A stretch of DNA of 10,730 nt from JBAZOY01 sp041648505. Lineage in GTDB: Bacteria > Desulfobacterota > Syntrophia > Syntrophales > CG2-30-49-12. The stretch is taken from contig JBAZOY010000073.1 of NCBI GenBank assembly GCA_041648505.1, positions 1 through 10,730 of the forward strand, given 5' to 3'. The position numbers and the translations under genes were made by a program. The notes under the pieces are model-generated. The model saw only the letters and a list, made by a program, of their open reading frames with translations, was not told the origin of the DNA and did no database searches. Below, in pieces: positions 1 through 6,011 of the stretch (position 1 is the first letter of the stretch; every line of letters starts with the position of its first letter).

Positions 1-367
1 GTACAGTGATGGAGAAATCCTAACACAAACATGCAATATTGTCAAGCAATATCAATCATTTATATTATTTTCTTGAAACTCTGAGCTGCAATGATACAAT
101 GACTCAAGGCTTTTTCAACAGCCCCACTGTTCCCAATCATCTCAGTTTTAAATCAAACATGAAATCAAGGCTGCAAAGACGAAACGACTCATACTTGAAC
201 TTAGATGAAACCTAGGTCGAAGAGCTGACGGCAATCTCCTTTTCAAACAAAACATCCGATCACTGACTGAGTATACAGTCTCTCAAGGGAACGGTGGAGG
301 GGTATGGTTTTGCTTTGGCGATATTTACGATTGAGCCAACTTGCCTGAGGCTTTATGAAGATTATGG
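1..367. other. gene-free left margin
   Basis: No convincing coding region lies here on either strand. Apparent ORFs reaching into it are out-of-frame shadows of the Fe-S protein gene that ends at 368. It is the downstream region of that gene. It contains a sigma-70-like promoter on the minus strand near the window edge (listed separately). It also holds a small inverted repeat, GACTG-N6-CAGTC, at about 264-279. The sequence ggctttttcaacagcc at 109-124 can form a 4-bp stem. I see no GC-rich stem followed by a T-run, so no intrinsic terminator can be named for the minus-strand genes. Confidence 0.6.
17..45 (-). promoter_or_regulatory. sigma-70 type promoter reading out of the left edge
   Basis: On the minus strand a perfect -35 box TTGACA (45-40) is separated by exactly 17 bases from TAGGAT (22-17), a 4-of-6 match to the -10 consensus. 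A transcript would start at about position 10 and leave the window at once, so the gene it drives is not visible. It implies that the leftward genes beyond the window form a separate unit from the Fe-S protein gene ending at 368. Confidence 0.5.
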
Positions 368-1474
368 CTAAACTTTGTCTCTCCACCCCATCTCCGTGTA
401 CAAATTCCCCAGATCGTTTGCCGTTGGAGCCTCTGGTTCTTTTTCCGGTTTTCGCGCTAAGCTCAAGGTTTCTGTCGGGCAGACGGTAACACAAGCTCCA
501 CAAGCAAGACACTTTCCAGGTTCATGAACCACGACGTCGTCTTTCATGCTTAATGCTTCGGTACAGCATCGTTCGATACAACTCTCGCATCCGGTACAGC
601 TGGACTGATCTACGATCAGCCTGAAGTAAGACCTGTACGATTGGACAACATCGATCCTATTGGCTTTTGCGGCCCTGACAAGGCCCCGGAGCGCTGTGCA
701 CGAACAAGGGCAACAAGAACAGATGACTGTATGCTGCCGGACATTATCGGAAATATGTATGAGTCCGGCTTCTTCGCACTTTGTCATAAGCGTGATCGCT
801 TCATCCTTCGTCAGTCTTCTTCCTTTTTCAATTCTGTTCAGGTATTCGGCATAATCATTTAGAAACAGGCACGTTTCCTCGGGATGCCCGCAACCCTTAC
901 CCGCAAGACGGGTCTGTGTTCTGCAAACACAGGGTATCACGCAGAAACTGGTGGCGGACTCAATAGTTCGGATGACATCATGGTATGGGCGGATTAACGT
1001 TTCACGCGAGACGGCTTCACTGACAGGAATTATTCTGGTAAAGTTAAGTTTGGTTGCGCCCTTTTGGCTGGCCAAAGGACCGCAAACGAAGTCGTCACAA
1101 CGTTGGGCCAATTCCGAATCGAATTTGTGAATATTAAATTCCCATGAACCATGTATAAAGGGAAGGAGCGCGTACACCTTAACAATATCCACATTATCTT
1201 CAACGTAGGCAAGACCATTCTTCGCCATCCCGTCCAGAATAACTCCTAACTCATTAGCGTCTTTTCCCATACGTCTTGAAATCGTCTGAGCATTTTCAGG
1301 CTCATCCAATGTAAAGAGTGGAAGAACGCCTGCAATTTCAGCCTCCTCTTTTGTAAACAATCTTTTCAAAATCTGAATTTCAGTTCCATCATCCGTTTTG
1401 GGAAAGCTGGTTGGAAAGCAATCCAGGCGTTTCCGTAAAATTTCATAGACATCATCATTTTCAAAATCATGCAT
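368..1474 (-). CDS. winged-helix-like / cysteine-rich / 2[4Fe-4S] ferredoxin-domain protein
   Basis: A 368-residue, probably cytoplasmic iron-sulfur protein. Residues about 30-95 look like a winged-helix-type segment. The middle holds a CVC motif (182-184), Cys195 in GKGC, Cys202 in EETC and a dense CSCCPCSC run (252-259), which could hold another metal centre. The C-terminus is a bacterial 2[4Fe-4S] ferredoxin domain: Cys293, 296, 299, 303 and Cys322, 325, 328, 332. In the first site the Pro that normally follows the fourth Cys is itself Cys (304). I recall similar proteins from anaerobic Desulfobacterota, but no defined function. The start at 1474 is chosen because GGAG lies 9 bases upstream; GTG 1510 and ATG 1489 lack a ribosome-binding site. 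It lies 102 bases after the small ORF and may share a transcript with hypAB. A redox-linked role is inference. Confidence 0.8.
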   Translation of the reverse strand: MHDFENDDVYEILRKRLDCFPTSFPKTDDGTEIQILKRLFTKEEAEIAGVLPLFTLDEPENAQTISRRMGKDANELGVILDGMAKNGLAYVEDNVDIVKVYALLPFIHGSWEFNIHKFDSELAQRCDDFVCGPLASQKGATKLNFTRIIPVSEAVSRETLIRPYHDVIRTIESATSFCVIPCVCRTQTRLAGKGCGHPEETCLFLNDYAEYLNRIEKGRRLTKDEAITLMTKCEEAGLIHISDNVRQHTVICSCCPCSCTALRGLVRAAKANRIDVVQSYRSYFRLIVDQSSCTGCESCIERCCTEALSMKDDVVVHEPGKCLACGACVTVCPTETLSLARKPEKEPEAPTANDLGNLYTEMGWRDKV

Positions 1475-1576
1475 TTTCTTATTCTCCATTATTTGAGGTA
1501 TGAATCGCACGAAACTTGGTGCTGACGCATAAGCAAATATACAAAGGCGTGAGTTCTGGTTTGAGGGGTCTGTAAT

Positions 1577-1780
1577 TTACTCATTAAATGAATAAACGCC
1601 GCATATTTCAAGAAGACCATCAACTGCCATTTGTTTTTTAGGGTAAAGCTCTATCACCGGTACTTTGTCATAAAGCCATGGAGCAATCTTACCCATCACC
1701 TTGGTTCTTTCTCTCAAGCATCGAAGGACGCAAGCAGCAGGAAATTGCTCGCCGCTGTTGTTCATAAAACTTTCACACAT
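1577..1780 (-). CDS. small ORF resembling the C-terminal end of an ArsA/GET3-type ATPase, possibly a remnant
   Basis: A 67-codon frame whose ATG overlaps the hypB stop by 8 bases (ATGTGTGA), so translational coupling to hypB is possible. The order NN, a Cys followed by a charged region (LRERTKVMGKI), then VPVIELYPKK and VDGLLEI resembles the last 60 or so residues of ArsA/GET3-family ATPases, where a paired-Cys/Arg-rich helix is followed by a PL-P-EV-G-LE-L tail. The P-loop and switch regions that make up the first 200 or more residues of such proteins are absent, and hypB occupies the upstream sequence. It may be the relic of a gene truncated by deletion against hypB, or a small free-standing protein. 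The similarity is judged by eye. Confidence 0.4.
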   Translation of the reverse strand: MCESFMNNSGEQFPAACVLRCLRERTKVMGKIAPWLYDKVPVIELYPKKQMAVDGLLEICGVYSFNE

Positions 1781-2450
1781 GAGGGCCTATAAATGTGGTG
1801 ACCTCATTTTTCAGCCAGTCAGCCCATATATCTATACCCTGGCCAGTTTTGCAGGAAACCTCAATAATTTTGATTCTTGGATTTAGAATCAGAACTCTTT
1901 CTTTTAACTTCTGCATATTAAAATCGGTTAATTCCAAAAAATCTATCTTATTTAAAATCAAAACATCACACACAGTGAACATAAGCGGGTATTTAAGCGG
2001 TTTATCATCGCCTTCCGGAACACTTAAAATCATGGCTTTTTTTACCGCACCGGTATCAAATTCCGCAGGACATACAAGATTGCCTACATTTTCAATAAAT
2101 ATTAAATCAAACGAGTCAATATTTATGGCATCAAGGCCTTTTTTAACCATAGAGGCATCCAGATGACAAAATCCGGCTGTCCGCAGTTGAACAGCTGGAA
2201 TGCCACTCGCAGCCACCTTTTCCGAATCTACGATAGAATCAATATCAGCTTCGATCACGGCAATGCGAAAGTCATTTTTAAGAGCAGTGATTGTCTTTAA
2301 AATAAGGCTGGTCTTTCCGGCGCCCGGTGAAGCCATAAGATTGAGAAGAAATGTCTTTTTCTTAAGCAGTAGTTTTCTTAATTCATCGGCCAGCTTCTCG
2401 TTGTCAGATAAAATTCCTTCTTTGACTTCGATCAGCCTGATACGTTCCAT
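1773..2450 (-). CDS. hypB: HypB-family nickel-chaperone GTPase
   Basis: A 225-residue SIMIBI-class GTPase. In the family it binds nickel and hydrolyses GTP to drive Ni2+ delivery, with HypA, into [NiFe]-hydrogenase. Visible motifs are the P-loop ASPGAGKT (40-47), the metal-site Cys95-His96 in GFCHLDA, ENVGNLVCPAEFDTG (120-134, with metal-site Cys127), NKID (167-170) for guanine recognition, and SCKTGQG (199-205). There is no N-terminal CxxCGC motif or His-rich stretch, so it is the minimal form without nickel storage. The usual EGD after the second strand is replaced by EADIDS (68-73). The ATG shares one base with the hypA stop (TAATG) and has GGGAG 7 bases upstream. No hydrogenase gene lies nearby, so the recipient metalloenzyme is unknown. 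Confidence 0.93.
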   Translation of the reverse strand: MERIRLIEVKEGILSDNEKLADELRKLLLKKKTFLLNLMASPGAGKTSLILKTITALKNDFRIAVIEADIDSIVDSEKVAASGIPAVQLRTAGFCHLDASMVKKGLDAINIDSFDLIFIENVGNLVCPAEFDTGAVKKAMILSVPEGDDKPLKYPLMFTVCDVLILNKIDFLELTDFNMQKLKERVLILNPRIKIIEVSCKTGQGIDIWADWLKNEVTTFIGPHV

Positions 2451-2800
2451 TACATTACTCCCATGTTGCTGATATAATAATCATTACATGATATAAGCGT
2501 ACATTTATTATTACCGCACACAGGGCATTTCAACGTTTCTATTTTTTTGATGTCAATATTAAACTGGTGCGAACATTCATCACACTGAAACAAGACCGGA
2601 GTCCTTTCAATAATAAGCTTTGCTCCTTCTGCTATGGTGCCTTTGCAGATGTAATCAAAATATCGCTGCATCCATTCAGGTTCCAAGTCACTCATGTCAC
2701 CGACGATTAAATTAATGCTTAAGATTTTATTTGCTCTGTTTATTTTCGCATGCTTTAAGCAAATATCGAGTATGCTTTTTATTACGGGAAGTTCGTGCAT
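2450..2800 (-). CDS. hypA: HypA-family nickel metallochaperone
   Basis: A 116-residue protein of normal family length. HypA binds Ni2+ through its N-terminal MHE motif (His2 here, in MHELPV) and holds a structural Zn2+ with two CxxC motifs (Cys73/Cys76 and Cys92/Cys95 in CPVCG). It hands nickel to the large subunit of [NiFe]-hydrogenase together with HypB. The family signature KGTIAEGAKLIIE (53-65) is intact. The C-terminus (SCNDYYISNMGVM) is less typical than the usual GxELxIxSIE ending. No strong Shine-Dalgarno precedes the ATG, only a weak purine-rich GCGGA too far upstream. It is the first gene of a tightly coupled hypA-hypB pair, 246 bases after the reductase operon. It may be transcribed on its own or by readthrough. 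Confidence 0.92.
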   Translation of the reverse strand: MHELPVIKSILDICLKHAKINRANKILSINLIVGDMSDLEPEWMQRYFDYICKGTIAEGAKLIIERTPVLFQCDECSHQFNIDIKKIETLKCPVCGNNKCTLISCNDYYISNMGVM

Positions 2801-2867
2801 GACTGCAACATCCGCTCATTGCATTCTTTACATGAATAATAGTGACATGGATCAGGTCAGCCATAAC

Positions 2868-2901
2868 CCCAGATGATCGAAAATGGTGCAGATCACCTGG
2901 G
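2868..2901 (-). other. 11-bp RNA hairpin upstream of hypA
   Basis: The minus-strand transcript can form an 11-bp stem CCCAGGUGAUC / GAUCAUCUGGG with a 12-nt loop. It is fully paired when one G-U wobble is allowed. The plus-strand copy has an A-C mismatch instead, so the structure favours the minus-strand RNA. No U-run follows, so it is not a classical terminator. It sits about 70 bases before the hypA start and could be a leader element or an mRNA-processing structure. No known riboswitch class was recognised. Confidence 0.4.
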
Positions 2902-3002
2902 CGTCTCAGATAAAACTGCCATCATAGCGCCCCGGCATTTAGCTCCGTTTATTCTGCGAATTGGAATACAAAAAAGGACCATCAAATTTTTATGCACTTT
3001 AC

Positions 3003-3042
3003 TTATCAAACCCCTTAGTTTTTGAAAAAGGGACGTTGATAA
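3003..3042 (-). terminator. imperfect hairpin just after the BcrC-like gene, possible operon end
   Basis: Four bases after the stop at 3047 the RNA can pair TTATCAA (3042-3036) with TTGATAA (3009-3003). A 3/2 internal loop separates this from CCCTT (3032-3028) pairing with AAGGG (3016-3012), giving 12 pairs around an 11-nt loop. The downstream side lacks a clean U-tract, so it may be an inefficient or factor-assisted terminator, or a 3' stabilising structure. Its placement suggests that the reductase operon ends here and that hypAB is a separate or readthrough unit. Confidence 0.4.
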
Positions 3043-3046
3043 TCTC

Positions 3047-4174
3047 TCACAATAATTCGATCTGCAGCATTTCAAGAAAGGCCTCGATCCTGATGCGGAA
3101 CTGTCCCATAGGGATAGTAACATCGGTTTCAAGAAAGATATTGGGGATATTATTCTCCTTGAACATCGCTTGAATAGCAGGGAGATCGAACTCGTGAGGG
3201 TCACAGAACTTTTGGATGGTTATGATTGCACCTTGAACATTGTAATCCTTAGCCAGCTTCAATATATGAGGCAAGCGACGTCTTTCCACCAAATCCTTCT
3301 GGGGACAAGGTGGCCTGTTGATGTAGCGGGAAGCAATGGCCGAAATTCGATCAGGTTCAGCTATAACATCATTCCAGAAATGTCTCGTACCCGTGCAATA
3401 ATCATCTACCACAATATCTGATCCCAGGGACTCGGTCAGCCTCACGAATTCAACATCGTCATTCTCACTGCCAAGCAGCATTAACCTTGGCTTCGGCTCG
3501 CCTGCTATTTTACGTTTTGATAGCTCCTCTAAGGCCTGACTAAGAAGTTGATTATGCTCTTCCTTATCCATGAGCATGCTCGAAAGCACCATCTCCAGGG
3601 CTTCAACTCCAGAAATGAGAGGGGTTTCGCTTTTCCTCAACTCATAAACTTGTCTCATCAGGCGACGATTGGTATTGTATGTCTCTATTGCTCTATCTAA
3701 ATCATGCTCGGAAATTTCGGCCCCTGTCCACTTCTCCAGGGAACGCTTAAACTCTAAATATTCTCCGATCAACAAGTCCTTGATGTTGTGGCTCTGTACG
3801 TTGCCCGGCATATATATGTAGTGACTGTAAGATAAAGGGACATGTTTCTTCCAGCTTACAAATGTCTGGCGTATGTGAATGCAGGAGTGAGCAGTAGTTA
3901 TCCCGCCAAGATAATCATATCTTCCCTGTAATCCCTGTGCCAGACAATCACGACAAAAAGGACAATACATACCGAATATGTGGGCATCGGTAAGATCCTG
4001 AGGTTCATGACTGCCTAAAATTCGCACGGGCAGAATACCCGCAGCATAGACAATTTCTTCAGGGACATAGGAACAGAGATAACCGAGTACGTTTCTTCCC
4101 GTCCGTTCCTTCCATTCTCGAGCATACTGATGGCGATTTATTACTACTTCGTGAAACCTTTCAATTGCGTCCAT
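3047..4174 (-). CDS. bzdN: class I aryl-CoA reductase, BcrC/BzdN-type subunit
   Basis: A 375-residue member of the 2-hydroxyacyl-CoA dehydratase D family (FldC/HgdC-activated group). In benzoyl-CoA reductase it pairs with the BcrB/BzdO subunit to form the substrate-reducing module, each large subunit contributing Cys ligands to Fe-S clusters. Recognisable features are MYCPFCRDC (69-77), DDYCTGTRHFW (257-267), KFCDPHEFD (322-330) and the signature tail LETDVTIPMGQFRIRIEAFLEML (348-370). The length matches known BcrC/BzdN proteins of about 380 residues. The start is ATG 4174, with AAGG 7 bases upstream; a TTG start at 4201 would add nine residues without a ribosome-binding site. It is the last gene of the operon, 132 bases after its partner. 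Whether the substrate is benzoyl-CoA or a bicyclic analogue cannot be read from sequence. Confidence 0.9.
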   Translation of the reverse strand: MDAIERFHEVVINRHQYAREWKERTGRNVLGYLCSYVPEEIVYAAGILPVRILGSHEPQDLTDAHIFGMYCPFCRDCLAQGLQGRYDYLGGITTAHSCIHIRQTFVSWKKHVPLSYSHYIYMPGNVQSHNIKDLLIGEYLEFKRSLEKWTGAEISEHDLDRAIETYNTNRRLMRQVYELRKSETPLISGVEALEMVLSSMLMDKEEHNQLLSQALEELSKRKIAGEPKPRLMLLGSENDDVEFVRLTESLGSDIVVDDYCTGTRHFWNDVIAEPDRISAIASRYINRPPCPQKDLVERRRLPHILKLAKDYNVQGAIITIQKFCDPHEFDLPAIQAMFKENNIPNIFLETDVTIPMGQFRIRIEAFLEMLQIELL

Positions 4175-4273
4175 CTCTCTCCCTTTTTTAAATAAATACA
4201 AGAATAGTGTTTTAAGCCAGGCTATTCAATTTTGGGAACTTTTTACCGGTTTTCTTTTCATCCTTGATTTCAT

Positions 4274-4301
4274 TAGCTTCTGTTTATTGTTTTAGAAGCT
4301 A
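4274..4301 (-). other. 8-bp intercistronic hairpin between the two large-subunit genes
   Basis: TAGCTTCT and AGAAGCTA form a perfect 8-bp stem with a 12-nt A-rich loop in the minus-strand RNA, starting 5 bases after the BcrB-like stop. No U-tract follows. It lies in a 132-base spacer, long for genes whose products assemble one to one. It may protect or process the mRNA. Confidence 0.35.
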
Positions 4302-4306
4302 TTGGT

Positions 4307-5596
4307 TTAAGAGTTTCCAATAACGTCTAAGCCCAAGGTTTCCATGAAGGATTCCAGCCGACCTGTCACCCGTGATTCGTCCATTTCCCGGGGATCACCA
4401 TGACTCGCTTCATAGATCATGGAAGGGATACCCTCTTTTTGTAAGGCTGATCTCATTTCAGGCATTCCTGAAGGCAATGCCTGACAACCGCGATCGCAAT
4501 GAAAAACCACACCATCAGCATGCCAATCCTTGACTCTTGCAACTATTTCTTCGATTTTCGGAGCTCCCAGAAAGCCGGAGAAAAAGGGATTATCCAGCCA
4601 AAGCCAGGCAATAGCGCGAAGGGCATCTTCCCTGGATTTAAGTTCAATACCTCGCTCCTTAAGACCGTCACCCGCTCGCCATGATCCATTCGAGTCACGC
4701 TTCCAATTACCTGTGATTCCAAAATCCATGCTTGACCCTACGAATAAAGCCCCATATTTTTCAACTATCCTGAAGAAACTCAGAAAGTAATAAGGCGGCA
4801 CACCTTCATGAATCAACCGGCACCTCTCAGTAGCAAGATGTGCAATCTGGTTTTTAACCCTGTCCTGTACCTCGTCGTAAAGTTCCCGATAAAATTCCAC
4901 CGTTTCCTTTTTATTATTTCCTAACAGTGCAGGTCCACTGAGAGAGCCTAATGCCCTCTGGTCTAATGGAGCGGGAATATTCTTGTTTAATTCACAGATT
5001 TTTGCCCACAGAACCGAGGTTTCCCCTTCGTTTTGAACCCCCTCAATAAGCTTTTCATCATCACACTTCTTACCTGTAAGTTTTTCCATCCATTCGATAA
5101 AAGCCGATAGTTCCGAGATAACGAAATTCACGTGATAATCTTTCACTTCTCCCCACCTGACGAGAGGATAGTCCATGCAGAAATAAGGAACTCCTAAATG
5201 CTGACTCATTACCTGAGAGGCTTTACCCTGAGTCTCGCAGTAATGAAGTTGTACGCAAAAATCCGGCTTGAGGAATTTCCCGAACGGGCCTTCATCAAGG
5301 AACATAGAGCCCATAATAAGCTGTGAAGCATGGCAGATATCAATAAGATAACCCTTGTTTTCACAAGCCTCAGCAAAGCGAACAGCCATGTCTGGTTTCG
5401 TTGCTATCATTGCAAAATAGTTACCAAGCTCAGCAAATTCACAGTCTGGAAATCCGGACATAAAGGACATAGAAAGTGTCGCATAGGTGCAACCTACCGT
5501 CTTGCCTCTTTCCTTCCCTTTCCAGACGTTTTCCCAAAATTTTTCTCTCAGCTCTTTTCCCTTCGGCCAGCAATCTAAGCGCTTAGTTTTATACAT
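4307..5596 (-). CDS. bzdO: class I aryl-CoA reductase, BcrB/BzdO-type subunit
   Basis: A 429-residue member of the 2-hydroxyacyl-CoA dehydratase D family, close in length to BcrB/BzdO. With the BcrC/BzdN subunit it forms the ring-reducing half of ATP-dependent benzoyl-CoA reductase in the cytoplasm. The beginning MYKTKRLDCW is typical of BzdO. Cysteines likely to serve the Fe-S site lie in HYCETQGKASQ (118-128) and the conserved FHCDRGCQALPSGMPE (365-380). The tail EASHGDPREMDESRV (396-410) is a family hallmark. The start at 5596 is chosen because AAAGGA lies 8 bases upstream. A longer frame to 5677 would add 27 unconserved basic residues, and the in-frame ATG 5605 sits directly on the ribosome-binding site. 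It follows the ferredoxin gene after an 84-base spacer that contains a hairpin. Confidence 0.92.
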   Translation of the reverse strand: MYKTKRLDCWPKGKELREKFWENVWKGKERGKTVGCTYATLSMSFMSGFPDCEFAELGNYFAMIATKPDMAVRFAEACENKGYLIDICHASQLIMGSMFLDEGPFGKFLKPDFCVQLHYCETQGKASQVMSQHLGVPYFCMDYPLVRWGEVKDYHVNFVISELSAFIEWMEKLTGKKCDDEKLIEGVQNEGETSVLWAKICELNKNIPAPLDQRALGSLSGPALLGNNKKETVEFYRELYDEVQDRVKNQIAHLATERCRLIHEGVPPYYFLSFFRIVEKYGALFVGSSMDFGITGNWKRDSNGSWRAGDGLKERGIELKSREDALRAIAWLWLDNPFFSGFLGAPKIEEIVARVKDWHADGVVFHCDRGCQALPSGMPEMRSALQKEGIPSMIYEASHGDPREMDESRVTGRLESFMETLGLDVIGNS

Positions 5597-5660
5597 GTTT
5601 ATCATCCTTTCAGCAGTACCCTGCCGTATTTTCTGCTTTCTTAACAGCACAACAGCCCTG

Positions 5661-5676
5661 TGAGAGCCGCCTCTCA
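5661..5676 (-). other. 6-bp tetraloop hairpin after the ferredoxin gene
   Basis: TGAGAG-GCGG-CTCTCA on the minus strand forms a 6-bp stem with a four-base loop, 4 bases beyond the ferredoxin stop. No U-run follows. It may be an intercistronic element separating a small, possibly abundant ferredoxin message from the large-subunit message, but that role is inference. Confidence 0.3.
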
Positions 5677-5680
5677 AGAT

Positions 5681-6001
5681 TTACCAGGAATGAGTAATGG
5701 CTCCCTTGGGGCAGGCCATTTGACACTTAAGCTCTCTTGGAGAGCTGACAGGTTTGCATGGCGCGCAAATATATTTCAAGTTTTTTACCGCGTCACTCCT
5801 GACCTCGGCTACTAATTCATCATAGTCATTCAGGATAACTTCGATGATGTTTTCAGGACAGGCAGCTACGCACTTTGCACAGCCGTCGCAATTATTGCCG
5901 TCAATAGTGATGTAATAATCCCCTGAACCATCAGTATAGCCATAATTAGCGATGTAGCCTAGCATTAACGTTAACGTCGGCAATAGAAAATCAAATGTCA
6001 T
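5681..6001 (-). CDS. bzdM: 2[4Fe-4S] ferredoxin, electron donor to the aryl-CoA reductase
   Basis: A 106-residue low-potential ferredoxin, one of the operon's electron carriers. Cluster I ligands are Cys38, 41, 44 and 48 in CDGCAKCVAACP. Cluster II is Cys79, 82, 93 and 97, with a ten-residue insertion between the second and third Cys and the ending CPKGAI. That insertion is the Alvin-type (Chromatium vinosum) arrangement, also known for the Thauera ferredoxin that feeds benzoyl-CoA reductase. The start ATG 6001 has AAGGA 7 bases upstream. The next Met (13, before GYIANYGYTDG) has none, although the first 12 residues look atypically hydrophobic. It lies 10 bases after the BcrA/BzdP-like gene and 84 before the BcrB/BzdO-like gene, inside the subunit set. 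The name bzdM is by analogy. Confidence 0.85.
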   Translation of the reverse strand: MTFDFLLPTLTLMLGYIANYGYTDGSGDYYITIDGNNCDGCAKCVAACPENIIEVILNDYDELVAEVRSDAVKNLKYICAPCKPVSSPRELKCQMACPKGAITHSW

Positions 6002-6011
6002 GTTCCTGTCC

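Noticed and set aside
109..126. ggctttttcaacagcccc looks like the end of some insertion-sequence terminal repeats.
   Set aside because: No matching second end, target duplication or transposase is present, and the similarity is from memory of a short motif.
641..862. Plus-strand ORFs of 64-73 codons.
   Set aside because: They lie antisense inside the Fe-S protein gene, whose cysteine motifs prove the minus-strand frame.
1795..2472. Plus-strand ORFs of 90-123 codons opposite hypB.
   Set aside because: hypB has all GTPase motifs on the minus strand; the antisense frames show no family features.
2893..3204. Minus-strand 103-codon ORF spanning the bzdN end and the spacer.
   Set aside because: It is the shifted frame of the bzdN 3' end running into non-coding sequence, with no motif of its own.
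5597..5677. N-terminal extension of the BcrB-like protein by 27 residues.
   Set aside because: It overlaps a hairpin and spacer, lacks a ribosome-binding site, and the family-like sequence starts at MYKTK with a good site.
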